From NCBI GenBank assembly GCA_019359175.1, contig JAHHHU010000014.1:62001-126000 (forward strand): 64,000 nt of DNA. Reading direction: 5' to 3'. Positions 1 through 8,053 of the stretch are shown here, piece by piece (the first letter of the stretch is position 1; every line of letters begins with the position of its first letter). A program made the translations under genes and the position numbers. A model generated the notes under the pieces. It worked only from the letters and a program-made list of their open reading frames with translations, did no database searches and was not told the origin of the DNA. The stretch comes from Phormidium tanganyikae FI6-MK23 (GTDB lineage: Bacteria > Cyanobacteriota > Cyanobacteriia > Leptolyngbyales > Leptolyngbyaceae).

Positions 1-162
1 GAGTCCAAACTTTGTGAGGAGTCCAAACTTTGTGAGGAGTCCAAACTTTGTGAGGAAGGCAGACCTGATAAGGAACCTAGCCTTTGTGAGGAGTCCAAAC
101 TTTGTGAGGAGTCCAAACTTTGTGAGGAGTCCAAACTTTGTGAGGAGTCCTGATTTAGGGAA
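1..162. repeat. 18-bp tandem repeat inside the AlbA_2 gene
   Basis: Nine consecutive 18-bp units. Six are identical (GAGTCCAAACTTTGTGAG at 1, 19, 37, 91, 109 and 127) and three are diverged (55, 73, 145). On the minus strand each unit encodes six residues read SSQSLD; the diverged units give SSQRLG and SLSGLP. The array keeps frame and reaches the window edge, so the true copy number is unknown. Confidence 0.95.
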
Positions 163-1685
163 GTTGTGCCATTCAGATGCTCGATCCCAAGATGAATTTG
201 ACCTTCCCTACCAGGTAGGGTGTAACGGGTTCCTCGACCTTGCCCCACAGACGATAGAAATTGGCGGCGTACTAATCCTTGTAAGATTTTAGTCAAATCA
301 GAGGGATGATGATTGCAAATTTCCTGCATCCGTCCGTTGGTCACTTCGCCTTCAAGCTCTGCGGTTACAAGTGCCTGAACTTCGTGTTGATTTAAACCAT
401 CAATTGAACCGAATTGCTGTCTCAGGCTATTAAGTGAATTTTCAGGTAGCATACTGACCATTGGCAACACTAGTCGCACCCGATCAGGTCGTACTTGTTC
501 TTGGATACTAGGAGACCTCCAATGTTGAGATGCCCATCCCTGGCGAATCTTGTCAATTCCAGACCCTGCTTTTTCACCACCTCCGATCATCTGAAACATT
601 AGCTGTAGAGACTTATTACGACATTCACTAACGCCCCCTTGAAGTAACTGAGTGATAGAAAGAAGAAGACTTCCTGGGTTGGAAAACTCTAAGCGATCAG
701 GATACTTTTCAATAACAATCCCGCCCTGTCCTCGGTAGTCTGCGTGAATTAACGAATTTACAAGAGCCTCACGGATTGCTTGATGGACATCTGTTTCATC
801 TCTACGAATCAAATCTTGTCCCATCTGAAAAGGCATTTTCAGATCTGCCGACAGCTTTTGAATAACTCGCTGATAAAACTGAAAAATGTTGCCTGCCCAA
901 GTTCCATCAAGGGTAAGACGGTCTGTCCATCTTGTCGCGGAGGAATCAACAGGCTTTTCCCGATAATCAAGGTGAAAAACTGGGATAGCTTCTGGATCTT
1001 GAATAGTTTCCATTCTGCCAAACATGATTAAACCTGCAACGGTCAATCCTTCTCGGTTAGTAAAGCGATCACGTCGCCATCCACCCAGCTTTGCTAAAAA
1101 ACCCCGATTGTCCTCGTTAAGCCAGGGATGATCTGGTGTGCGAGAGGCGAAACGTTGCCGATATTGCTTGAGGCTAGTCTCATCAAGATCGTCTAGACCA
1201 AAATCAAGGATACGGCTATCAGCAGGTTCTTCAGACTGATCTGCCAACATTCGTCCTACTTCATCTTGAGTGCAATGATAGTCCCCTTCATAATTGCGTC
1301 GGTACGTACCAGTTAGGGGATTTTGCCCCACAAAGACAGGTCTCTGCCTTCTGGTTGCACGAGGAACCCGAAACGTAATAATACTTTTTTCACCTATTTT
1401 AATAGCTTGCAAATCATTTTCAGCTAAAAGGTTAATACTGACTTTCCCTCGATTGTTGAGAGCGTCCCATAGTTCTTTACGGACTTTATTGGGATCACTT
1501 ATCCCATCAACGCAGAAATTGGCATCCTTCTGGCTAACTCCAAGAACTATTGTTCCTCCATTTGTGTTCGCCATCGCACTGTAAGTTTCCCAAAGAGCGC
1601 TAGGTACCCCACCTCTGGCGGACTTAAATTCCCAGTCCCAGTCTTCTCCAATATTAATAGCGTTAAGAAGATCCTGACTCTGCAT
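1..1685 (-). CDS. ATP-binding AlbA_2 (Schlafen-type) domain protein, 3' end outside the window
   Basis: Reading from the ATG at 1685 the minus frame stays open to base 1, about 561 codons, with no stop, so the C-terminus lies outside the window. Residues 1-130 look like an AlbA_2 DNA-binding domain (WEFKSARGG, then ANTNGGTIVLGV). Residues about 330-440 carry the HATPase_c_4 signature (REALVNSLIHADYRG, EFSNPGSLLLS, GGGEKAGSGIDKIRQGW). A winged-helix-like stretch follows. From about residue 508 the protein becomes a tandem hexapeptide repeat (SSQSLD units), which continues to the edge. Known members are putative transcriptional regulators or defence-associated proteins; the function here is not established. 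No frameshift was seen. Confidence 0.8.
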   Translation of the reverse strand, partial: MQSQDLLNAINIGEDWDWEFKSARGGVPSALWETYSAMANTNGGTIVLGVSQKDANFCVDGISDPNKVRKELWDALNNRGKVSINLLAENDLQAIKIGEKSIITFRVPRATRRQRPVFVGQNPLTGTYRRNYEGDYHCTQDEVGRMLADQSEEPADSRILDFGLDDLDETSLKQYRQRFASRTPDHPWLNEDNRGFLAKLGGWRRDRFTNREGLTVAGLIMFGRMETIQDPEAIPVFHLDYREKPVDSSATRWTDRLTLDGTWAGNIFQFYQRVIQKLSADLKMPFQMGQDLIRRDETDVHQAIREALVNSLIHADYRGQGGIVIEKYPDRLEFSNPGSLLLSITQLLQGGVSECRNKSLQLMFQMIGGGEKAGSGIDKIRQGWASQHWRSPSIQEQVRPDRVRLVLPMVSMLPENSLNSLRQQFGSIDGLNQHEVQALVTAELEGEVTNGRMQEICNHHPSDLTKILQGLVRRQFLSSVGQGRGTRYTLPGREGQIHLGIEHLNGTTSLNQDSSQSLDSSQSLDSSQSLDSSQRLGSLSGLPSSQSLDSSQSLDSSQSLD

Positions 1686-1823
1686 GTCTATCTATTTCTA
1701 TCCCCAAAGGGTAAAGGTAAAATTTGCATCTACAGAAGATTCTATTCCTAATTTCAGAAGACAGAATTCAACTGAGCTATTTCCCAGTTGCAACTCCTAG
1801 AAGTATTCAGAAGAGCGGGACAA

Positions 1824-1967
1824 TTATTTTCTCAAATCGCGCCGCTCTGCCCAAAATCCCCAAGCCACTAGCCCAAACATCAGCAGCAGGATAAGCCAAG
1901 CCTCGATCGTCATGGGAGGGATTGGAGGATCGGAATTTATCAACAAGTCGATCGCGCTTTCTTGCAT
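1824..1967 (-). CDS. Possible 47-aa single-span membrane protein
   Basis: An ATG at 1967 opens a 47-codon frame ending TAA at 1824. The second half is a membrane segment (AWLILLLMFGLVAWGFWA) followed by a basic/acidic tail (ERRDLRK). A second in-frame ATG (residue 19) lies immediately before the hydrophobic part and may be the real start, giving 29 residues. No clear Shine-Dalgarno sequence precedes either start. I recognise no family. It lies between the AlbA_2 gene and the inverted-repeat cluster; it could be a real small membrane protein or a remnant. Confidence 0.4.
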   Translation of the reverse strand: MQESAIDLLINSDPPIPPMTIEAWLILLLMFGLVAWGFWAERRDLRK

Positions 1968-2072
1968 GAGGGTAAGACCGTTAAGGTTGGATCTAGAGTG
2001 CCCTAATTAGGTTGGTAATCGCATGAAAGCGTGATGTGTAAAGGGTTTCGGCTCAGATTGATTTATTTCCTA

Positions 2073-2166
2073 CTTGCCAACCCCTGACAGGATGGTAGGG
2101 GGGTTGGCAAGGTTGGAAGCACTGCTACGCAAGGGTTTAGTGTGCTGTCTTCCAACCTTGCCAACC
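2073..2166. repeat. Nested, mutually exclusive inverted repeats
   Basis: CTTGCCAACCC (2073-2083) pairs with GGGTTGGCAAG (2101-2111). The latter overlaps an 18-bp arm, GGTTGGCAAGGTTGGAAG (2102-2119), which pairs perfectly with 2149-2166 and has an inner AGCAC/GTGCT extension. The two stems cannot form together. No gene is convincing in this stretch. The structure may be a mobile palindromic repeat or a transcribed switch-like element left beside the radC remnant. Confidence 0.75.
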
Positions 2167-2216
2167 TCCAACCCCAACACTTTCGGCAGTGGCGCAAATC
2201 CCTACGTCTGATCTGA

Positions 2217-2432
2217 TTGTCTGAAGTTTTGTCAAGCGCGATCGTGGCTCACAATCATCCATCTGGAAACACCGAACCTAGCGCTGAAGATATCACCCTC
2301 ACTCGTCAATTGCTGGAGGGCGCTCGGTTTCTCGGAATCCCAATCTTAGATCATCTGATTCTAGGCAATGGCACACACTTAAGTTTGAGACAAACCACGT
2401 CGACTTGGAACGAAGTTCCCCAAGGTGTATGA
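2217..2432 (+). pseudogene. RadC-family C-terminal fragment
   Basis: The frame encodes about 71 residues that match only the end of the RadC/JAB metalloprotease-like domain. It includes the metal-binding HNHPSG motif and the [19 protein letters not shown] and DHLILG stretches. The family is normally about 220-240 residues, so the N-terminal two thirds are missing. The only start is an in-frame TTG, and inverted repeats lie where the rest of the gene would be. I read it as a truncated remnant. Confidence 0.75.
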
Positions 2433-2465
2433 ACCGTGTATACACAATTACTGTGCATACACGGT
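2433..2465. terminator. Stem-loop between the radC remnant and psaK
   Basis: ACCGTGTATACAC (2433-2445) and GTGCATACACGGT (2453-2465) form a 13-bp stem with one mismatch and a 7-nt loop. It lies between convergent ends: the radC remnant stop and the psaK stop at 2475. There is no strong T-tract on either side, so the terminator role is inferred from position. Confidence 0.6.
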
Positions 2466-2474
2466 GAGTTCTTA

Positions 2475-2741
2475 TTACAAAACTCCAGCGTTACTCAGTC
2501 CGAGAATGACACCTGCACCGAGAACGTGACCGAAGCTCATCGTTCCAAGCAGTTCGGGAACTCCAAATCCTTCAAACAACGCGGGAGATTCTAGCGGTAA
2601 TTTCGGCCCGACTCCACGGTTTTTGATGGCAAAACGTCCGATCGCGACTGAAAACAAACAGCACAGCGTCATGGTCAATCCCACTGCTGGCGACCATTCG
2701 ATCGTGCGAGGCGTAATGGCAAGTAATGTTGAGTAAAGCAA
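2475..2741 (-). CDS. psaK: Photosystem I reaction centre subunit PsaK
   Basis: This is an 88-residue two-span thylakoid membrane protein of the PSI periphery, which helps to bind antenna chlorophyll and is the docking area for IsiA/phycobilisome energy transfer. Recognisable stretches are STLLAITPRTIEWSP, CLFSVAIGRFAIKNRG and the conserved C-terminus SFGHVLGAGVILGLSNAG. The frame is open further upstream, but homology begins at LLYSTLL. A TTG at 2741 with an AGGAG seven bases upstream gives the usual PsaK length, so I chose that start. It follows the amidase gene on the same strand with a 104-base gap and a hairpin between them. Confidence 0.92.
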   Translation of the reverse strand: MLYSTLLAITPRTIEWSPAVGLTMTLCCLFSVAIGRFAIKNRGVGPKLPLESPALFEGFGVPELLGTMSFGHVLGAGVILGLSNAGVL

Positions 2742-2832
2742 ATTTTTTCTCCTGAATCTTGCTAAATCGAAACAATCCACAAGATCCATAGATACCCGTT
2801 CGTTGAATCCTCTGATCAAGAATGTTGAAAGA

Positions 2833-2860
2833 GTTAACGATCGACTCAACGATCGTTAAC
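2833..2860 (-). terminator. Hairpin spanning the amidase stop codon
   Basis: GTTAACGATCG (2833-2843) and CGATCGTTAAC (2850-2860) form a perfect 11-bp stem with a 6-base loop that contains the amidase stop codon. It probably ends or attenuates the aroQ-to-amidase transcript before psaK. The T-tract downstream on the minus strand is weak. Confidence 0.55.
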
Positions 2861-4231
2861 CGGAGCCGCAACAATCCCCTGTGCCTCCAACTCTGCCGCA
2901 ACCCGCAACACCAGCGCTTCTTGATACGGAGCTGCAATCACTTGAACACCGATCGGCAATTGTCCCGATCGCTTAACCGGAACTGAAATGATCGGCAATC
3001 CAATAAACGATAACGGCTGTGTAAAAACTCCCAAGTTCGGACGCACTAGCATTTCTCGCCCATCTAACGTCATCATCTGCTGTCCAATTCGAGGGGCAAC
3101 ACAAGGCGTAGACGGAGCCAGAATCACATCGACTTCTTGAAAAACTTCACGGACTCGATTGCGAAACCATTGTCGAAATCGCTGAGCTTGTAAGTACCAA
3201 TGTCCCGGCACTAATGCACCTGCAAGCAGTCGATCGCGCACTGCAAAATCAAAATCTTGCGGTCGGGTACGTAACTCCTCAAAATGCAAATTCGCGCCTT
3301 CTGTGGCAGTAATCACAAATGCCGCTGCTCGCGCTCGTCCTGCTGCTGGTAACGTCACACGCTGAGATACGCCTAACGCTTGTGCTATCTGTTCAACTGC
3401 GGCAAACACCTCTGGATCAGCACCCTGAGCAAAATATTCATCAGCGATCGCAATTCTCAATCCCTCACTGCCCTTAGAAAGTTCCGGCAAGCAGAATTCT
3501 GGCGATCGCTGAGTACAAACTGGATCGCTCGGATCATATCCCTGCATCAAGTCGAACAGTAGAGCAATATCGCGCGTTGATCGAGCAAACGGACCCACAT
3601 GATCCAGGCTGCTGACAAACGGATATGCACCCGATCGCGATAACCTTCCATACGTGGGTTTCAGCCCGAAGATTCCACACAACGAAGACGGTACACGAAT
3701 CGATCCATTCGTATCAGAACCTAAGCTAAAGGGGACTAATCCGGCTGCGATCGCTGCTGCCGATCCGCCTGATGATCCGCCTGCAACGCGATCGAGATCA
3801 TGAGGATTGCGAGTGGCTCCATAGTGCGCGTTCTCAGTCGTGAAACCGTAAGCGAATTCATCCATGTTGAGCGCCCCAACCAAAATCGCTCCCGCTTGCT
3901 TCAATCGTTTGATCAGAGTTGCATCTTGGGTCGCAGGAGGTTTCTCGGCGTTAATTTTAGAGCCTGCTAAGGTTGGAATTCCAGCGACATCGAATAGATC
4001 TTTTACGGCAAAAGGAACGCCTGCTAATGCTCCTGGATCTTCACCTGTGGCAATTTTTTGATCAATGCGATCTGCATCTTCTAGCGCCGACTCGGATAAA
4101 ACTGTGGTGAAACAGTTGTAAGTCTGGTTCTGTTCTGCAATTCGAGCTAGAGTTGCCGCTGTCACCGATTTGGCGGTAACTTCTCGGTTTCGGACTGCGA
4201 TCGCAATTTGAGTAGCATCAGGAATCGTCAT
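2846..4231 (-). CDS. AtzE-like amidase (amidase-signature family)
   Basis: This 461-residue amidase-signature enzyme has Lys77 (VPFAVKD), a cis-Ser at 153 ([10 protein letters not shown]) and nucleophile Ser177 (GSDTNGSIR), which is the GatA-like Ser-cisSer-Lys triad. It resembles the AtzE type (1-carboxybiuret hydrolase) more than GatA because its start overlaps, as ATGA, the stop of a small AtzG/DUF4089-like gene. A gene for a free AtzF C-terminal domain lies one further upstream. The likely reaction is hydrolysis of a small amide such as carboxybiuret, releasing ammonia; the substrate is inferred. No gatB or gatC is adjacent, which argues against a tRNA amidotransferase role. Confidence 0.82.
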   Translation of the reverse strand: MTIPDATQIAIAVRNREVTAKSVTAATLARIAEQNQTYNCFTTVLSESALEDADRIDQKIATGEDPGALAGVPFAVKDLFDVAGIPTLAGSKINAEKPPATQDATLIKRLKQAGAILVGALNMDEFAYGFTTENAHYGATRNPHDLDRVAGGSSGGSAAAIAAGLVPFSLGSDTNGSIRVPSSLCGIFGLKPTYGRLSRSGAYPFVSSLDHVGPFARSTRDIALLFDLMQGYDPSDPVCTQRSPEFCLPELSKGSEGLRIAIADEYFAQGADPEVFAAVEQIAQALGVSQRVTLPAAGRARAAAFVITATEGANLHFEELRTRPQDFDFAVRDRLLAGALVPGHWYLQAQRFRQWFRNRVREVFQEVDVILAPSTPCVAPRIGQQMMTLDGREMLVRPNLGVFTQPLSFIGLPIISVPVKRSGQLPIGVQVIAAPYQEALVLRVAAELEAQGIVAAPVNDR

Positions 4232-4401
4232 GGTTCAAACACCGGAGCGGCTTCAATCTCTTCAGGCAAGGGAAACTCTAGAACGGACTGTGCGACCGTT
4301 TGGATTCGCTCCACATTTGTGACCACGCTCTCGCGATACTCTGCTGGAATCGGCAATCCCACAACCTCAGACATGACTTCGACAAATTCGCTTGTATTCA
4401 T
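4228..4401 (-). CDS. AtzG-like small subunit (DUF4089-type)
   Basis: This 57-residue frame starts at ATG 4401, immediately after the stop of the upstream gene, and ends in a TGA that overlaps the amidase ATG. The sequence begins MNTSEFVEVMSEVVGLPIP and ends [11 protein letters not shown], a helical pattern like AtzG/GatC-type chaperone subunits. In Pseudomonas, AtzG forms a complex with AtzE and is needed for its activity. The position and the four-base translational coupling support that role here. Confidence 0.72.
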   Translation of the reverse strand: MNTSEFVEVMSEVVGLPIPAEYRESVVTNVERIQTVAQSVLEFPLPEEIEAAPVFEP

Positions 4402-4785
4402 TCACTTGCCCTCGATATAAGCTCTCCAGCCGCCATACTGAGTAATTTCGACCTGTCCTTCGCACAGAAAAGGCTCACCCAGCACCCCTAAAACTTCTTC
4501 CCCGTCAGCCAGTCGAACTTTTCCAATACTTAATCCAGGTGGCTCTTGGATCAGAAGGGTGGCTAATCCACTCGCCGGAACCGCCCACACCTCGACCGAG
4601 ATCGCAACTCCTCCTTCTTTCACCTTCAGCATCGCAGGATGTCGATCGCCAATCGACCAAATCCGGTAGCTCGGTTCCGTCTGAGCTTCGCGCAAAAACT
4701 GAGCCTCGATCGCCAATAAATTCTGATTCAATTCTAAGCCGCGCATCAAAGTACCATTGACCGCTAACTGTACCGCACCTTCCAT
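4402..4785 (-). CDS. Stand-alone allophanate-hydrolase C-terminal-like domain
   Basis: These 127 residues resemble the C-terminal domain of AtzF-type allophanate hydrolases, which has a gamma-glutamylcyclotransferase-like fold. Recognisable pieces are NGTLMRGLELNQNLL near the N-terminus, AISVEVWAVP in the middle, LSIGKVRLADG, and a final ITQYGGWRAYIEGK. In AtzF this domain is fused to an amidase and helps with the final decarboxylation or assembly. Here it is encoded alone, nine bases after aroQ and abutting the AtzG-like gene. This suggests that the amidase and the C-terminal domain work as separate polypeptides. Confidence 0.7.
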   Translation of the reverse strand: MEGAVQLAVNGTLMRGLELNQNLLAIEAQFLREAQTEPSYRIWSIGDRHPAMLKVKEGGVAISVEVWAVPASGLATLLIQEPPGLSIGKVRLADGEEVLGVLGEPFLCEGQVEITQYGGWRAYIEGK

Positions 4786-4794
4786 AGAGCCACG

Positions 4795-5235
4795 TTAAGT
4801 TTGACTCAAATAGTGTACAAGTGCGTGCAGCCCTAAACGGTAGCTCTCGGCTCCAAATCCACAAATTTGTCCGATCGCGACAGGCGCAATGTAAGAATGA
4901 TGCCGAAATGCTTCTCGCTTGTGAATGTTGCTGAGGTGTACCTCAACTGTAGGGAGATTCACTGCCGCGATCGCATCTCGAATCGCTACACTCGTATGCG
5001 TGTACGCGCCTGGATTAATTAAAATTCCTTGATGCTTGCCCATCGCCTCTTGAATTGCATCAACCAGAACTCCTTCGTGGTTCGATTGCAATACTGCAAG
5101 TTCAAATTTTAGCGATCGAGCTTCCTGCTCTAAGCGCTGATTAATTTCTTCCAGCGTGACCACTCCGTAAACTCCAGGTTCTCGTTTACCCAGGAGATTA
5201 AGGTTTGGCCCGTGGAGAACCAAAATACTGCTCAA
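4795..5235 (-). CDS. aroQ: Type II 3-dehydroquinate dehydratase
   Basis: A 146-residue cytoplasmic dehydratase that converts 3-dehydroquinate to 3-dehydroshikimate in the shikimate pathway. Diagnostic motifs are [17 protein letters not shown] (with the catalytic Tyr), [15 protein letters not shown] and [17 protein letters not shown]. Its length is normal for the family. It is the first gene of a tight minus-strand run continuing into the amide-hydrolase genes, nine bases before the next start. Confidence 0.95.
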   Translation of the reverse strand: MSSILVLHGPNLNLLGKREPGVYGVVTLEEINQRLEQEARSLKFELAVLQSNHEGVLVDAIQEAMGKHQGILINPGAYTHTSVAIRDAIAAVNLPTVEVHLSNIHKREAFRHHSYIAPVAIGQICGFGAESYRLGLHALVHYLSQT

Positions 5236-5259
5236 TCCGTTTGCTCCGCAGATGATTGA

Positions 5260-5391
5260 TTAGCGGCGACGATCGCGAACTGGAATCGGGATGAGTTCCG
5301 GTTCTGGCTCTTCTTCAGGACCCAATAAAGTCTCGATCACGCGGCGTGCCCAATCCTTGAGCTTTTCCAATACCTTTTCAATGTAATCCAT
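5260..5391 (-). CDS. Conserved-looking 43-aa acidic/proline small protein
   Basis: A 43-codon frame has a good Shine-Dalgarno (AAAGGAG about 11 bases before the ATG at 5391). It begins MDYIEKVLEKLKDWARRVIE, an amphipathic helix, followed by a Glu-Pro run (GPEEEPEPELIPIPV) and a basic tail RDRRR. I believe similar short proteins exist in other cyanobacteria, but I cannot name a function. It stops 25 bases before the aroQ start on the same strand and is probably co-transcribed with it. Confidence 0.7.
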   Translation of the reverse strand: MDYIEKVLEKLKDWARRVIETLLGPEEEPEPELIPIPVRDRRR

Positions 5392-5539
5392 CGGTCAGAC
5401 GGCTCCTTTGATAGGGTCTAAACTATACTAGACTTCTTGATTCTAGCAGGGAGTCTTTTTAAAACCAATGATCCCCAGGGTTGGGAAATCAGTACTTACT
5501 CATCATACCGAAAGATAGATTAAAATCAAGTCACAAAAC

Positions 5540-6787
5540 TTAAGCGTTGCTTAACAATTTTCGTCGAAGCCGATCAAGGGCGCTACAGGCACTCACTTGA
5601 CGAACCCAGTCTCGTCCTCGATCACCAAACCGATAGCGCTGACTTACTGCGCCTTCTGCATTCGCGAGTCCAATGTAGACAAGTCCGACAGGTTTTTCCT
5701 CCGTGCCGCCTCCAGGGCCTGCAACGCCTGTGATACTAATGCCCCAAGTCGTATTTAAGCGCGATCGCACTCCCATCGCCATTTGTTCTGCGACGATCGC
5801 GCTAACGGCTCCTTGGGTTGCGATCGCAGTCGGATCAACGCCCAAAAGATTCTCTTTCACCGAATTGTCATAAGAGATAATTCCGCCCCAAAAGTATTCT
5901 GAGCTTCCAGAAACGCGCGTCAGCATTTGACCCAATCCGCCCCCAGTGCAGGATTCCGCTACGCTTAGCGTGGATCGATGCCCTTTTAGAAGTTCTCCCA
6001 CAACTGAAGCAAGCGAATCTTCGTCGGCTCCATAATAGTCAATGCCTGCAATTTCTCTTAATTGCTGTTCGACAGGCGCAATCAAATCTTGAGCCGCTGG
6101 CTCTGAAGACGATTTTGCTGAAATTCTGAGCTTCACTTCTCCATAATTTGCATAAGGCGCAACGGTCGGGTTTTGCGAATCGAAGAACGTTCCAACCTTT
6201 TCAGCCAGAGCCGATTCTGAGATTCCCCAAAACCGGAGAGTGCGACTCACGATGATTTCTTTGCCCCAACCTTGCTGTCTGAGATAAGGCACAGCAACTT
6301 CGTGCCACATATATTTCATCTCAGTCGGAACGCCCGGAAACGTGAGAATCGTCAAATCCGATCGCGGCTGCCAAATCATGCCGGGAGCGCTCCCGATCGC
6401 GTTATACAAAATCTCCGCACCTTCGGGAATTAGCGCTTGCTTGTGATTGTTATCGGTCATTTTGCGCCCGCGTTGAGCAAACTTTGCGGCGATGTCTTCA
6501 ACAACCTCGGCTTTTTCGATCAAAGGAGTCGAGAAAAAATCTGCGATCGTTTCCGTCGTCAAATCATCTGGAGTCGGGCCCAATCCGCCCGTGAACACGA
6601 TCAAATTTGCGCGATCGCTTGCAATCCTGATGGCTTGCTTTAAGCGATCAGGATTATCGCCCACAACTGTTTGAAAATAATGCGGAATCCCCAATTCAGC
6701 AAACTGCTGTGCGAGAAACTGAGCATTCGAGTTAAGAATATTCCCTAATAAAAGTTCAGTCCCGACGCTAATAATTTCCGCATTCAT
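5540..6787 (-). CDS. cinA: CinA-family protein (competence/damage-inducible, nicotinamide-nucleotide amidohydrolase type)
   Basis: A 416-residue protein. Residues 1-165 form a MoCF-type domain (ISVGTELLLGNILNSNAQ, VFTGGLGPTPDDLTTE). Residues about 250-416 form the PncC amidohydrolase domain (SVAESCTGGGLGQ, GISITGVAGPGGGTEEKPVG). It converts NMN to nicotinate mononucleotide and salvages damaged pyridine nucleotides. The frame is open for 38 more codons upstream, but family homology starts at MNAEIISVGTE; that ATG overlaps the upstream wecA-like stop as ATGA, so the two are translationally coupled. Confidence 0.95.
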   Translation of the reverse strand: MNAEIISVGTELLLGNILNSNAQFLAQQFAELGIPHYFQTVVGDNPDRLKQAIRIASDRANLIVFTGGLGPTPDDLTTETIADFFSTPLIEKAEVVEDIAAKFAQRGRKMTDNNHKQALIPEGAEILYNAIGSAPGMIWQPRSDLTILTFPGVPTEMKYMWHEVAVPYLRQQGWGKEIIVSRTLRFWGISESALAEKVGTFFDSQNPTVAPYANYGEVKLRISAKSSSEPAAQDLIAPVEQQLREIAGIDYYGADEDSLASVVGELLKGHRSTLSVAESCTGGGLGQMLTRVSGSSEYFWGGIISYDNSVKENLLGVDPTAIATQGAVSAIVAEQMAMGVRSRLNTTWGISITGVAGPGGGTEEKPVGLVYIGLANAEGAVSQRYRFGDRGRDWVRQVSACSALDRLRRKLLSNA

Positions 6788-7815
6788 CTTGCTGTCCGCC
6801 ACACTTGCCAACTGGTCACACTCAAGATGATTGTAGCGGCGATCGCATATCCAACTCCACTCGGCATTCCCGACACTGCCATCGCTAAACTTCCCGCCCA
6901 CAGCGTCAGTGAATAAATAAATAGCACTGCCAATCGTTGAGAAAGTCCGGCTTTGAGCAATCGATGATGCAAATGGCGCTTATCTGCCACAAACGGTGAT
7001 TTTCCACGACGTAAGCGATCGACAATCACCGCCGACATATCCAAAATCGGAACTGCCAAAATTACGTAAGGCAACAAGACCGCAACAGTTGTGACGCTTT
7101 TTACCAAGCCAATCACACCCACACCCGCCAGCGTAAACCCGATGAAATACGCTCCTCCGTCGCCCATAAAGATCTGAGCCGGATTGAAGTTGTAGCGCAA
7201 AAATCCGAAGGTCGCTCCCGCGAGTGCTGCCGCAAATAACGCCGCCTGTGGTTGCTGCATAAACAAACAAGTCCAGAACATCACAAACGCCGCAATTCCC
7301 GAAACGCCTGCTGCGAGTCCATCGAGTCCATCGATCCAGTTAATCGCATTCGCCATCCCGACGAGCCAAATCACGGTGATCGGCAAACTTGCCCATTCTG
7401 GTAGCGAGAACAATCCCGCAATCGGGTTCGTCAAAAAGTCAATCTGAACACCTGATTGCCAAGCCAAACCCGCAACCACGGTCTGCAAAATCAACCGAGT
7501 CTTAGGCGAGAGATTAAATAAATCGTCTGCAAGACCAATGAGGAAAAAGGCAATTCCCCCGATCGCGACACCCCAAACTTCCAATTCTTTTCCGGGTTTG
7601 AGCGACCCAAATCCGCCTGCCCACCAAACAATCAATAGAGCAACAACGACACCTACAAACATCGCCACGCCGCCGAGCCGAACCATCGGGCGCTTATGGA
7701 CTTTGCGGTGATTTGGTTTATCCACCAGCCCGACACGCTGACCGAGACGGTTTACGATCGGAGTTGCGGCGAGAACAACCAGAAATGAAATCAGAAATGC
7801 GGCAAAAAACGGCAT
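6784..7815 (-). CDS. WecA/TagO-type undecaprenyl-phosphate GlcNAc-1-phosphate transferase
   Basis: A 343-residue polytopic membrane protein of the MraY/WecA family. Signatures are RLGGVAMF, GLADDLFNLSPKTRL (catalytic Asp pair), NAINWIDGLDGLAAG, FMGDGGAYFIGF and the basic loop HLHHRLL. It transfers a sugar-1-phosphate (probably GlcNAc-1-P) onto polyprenyl phosphate, the first membrane step of polysaccharide assembly. It overlaps cinA by four bases. The exact sugar substrate cannot be read from sequence. Confidence 0.9.
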   Translation of the reverse strand: MPFFAAFLISFLVVLAATPIVNRLGQRVGLVDKPNHRKVHKRPMVRLGGVAMFVGVVVALLIVWWAGGFGSLKPGKELEVWGVAIGGIAFFLIGLADDLFNLSPKTRLILQTVVAGLAWQSGVQIDFLTNPIAGLFSLPEWASLPITVIWLVGMANAINWIDGLDGLAAGVSGIAAFVMFWTCLFMQQPQAALFAAALAGATFGFLRYNFNPAQIFMGDGGAYFIGFTLAGVGVIGLVKSVTTVAVLLPYVILAVPILDMSAVIVDRLRRGKSPFVADKRHLHHRLLKAGLSQRLAVLFIYSLTLWAGSLAMAVSGMPSGVGYAIAATIILSVTSWQVWRTAR

Positions 7816-7970
7816 CAGAAATCGCAGGTAGGAAGGACAAAAGCTTCAGGCAGAGTGTACTACAGATTCGAGAATCCTTAGCAAAGAATTATGAATGATA
7901 TTTCCTGTTTCATTCAGAAATTTACTGTGTCGATCGTCATCTGTCCAAAGTTAGCTTTTTAATGGACTTC

Positions 7971-8000
7971 TAAAAAGAAAGGCATCCATTTCAGGATGCC
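7971..8000 (-). terminator. Rho-independent terminator after glyA
   Basis: GGCATCC (7981-7987) and GGATGCC (7994-8000) form a 7-bp stem with a six-base loop. Read on the minus strand it is followed by TTTCTTTTT, a good T-tract. It lies 54 bases beyond the glyA stop. Confidence 0.85.
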
Positions 8001-8053
8001 CTCGTAATGATTATTCGGTTGTCTCCGTCTGAACCGGGATAAATGCTGAGAAT

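Noticed and set aside
1-162. Repeat array resembling a CRISPR
   Set aside because: The units are contiguous 18-mers without spacers and stay in frame with a minus-strand protein.
2742-2849. Upstream extension of the psaK frame
   Set aside because: It overlaps the amidase end, has no family similarity, and a TTG with a good Shine-Dalgarno sequence gives the normal PsaK length.
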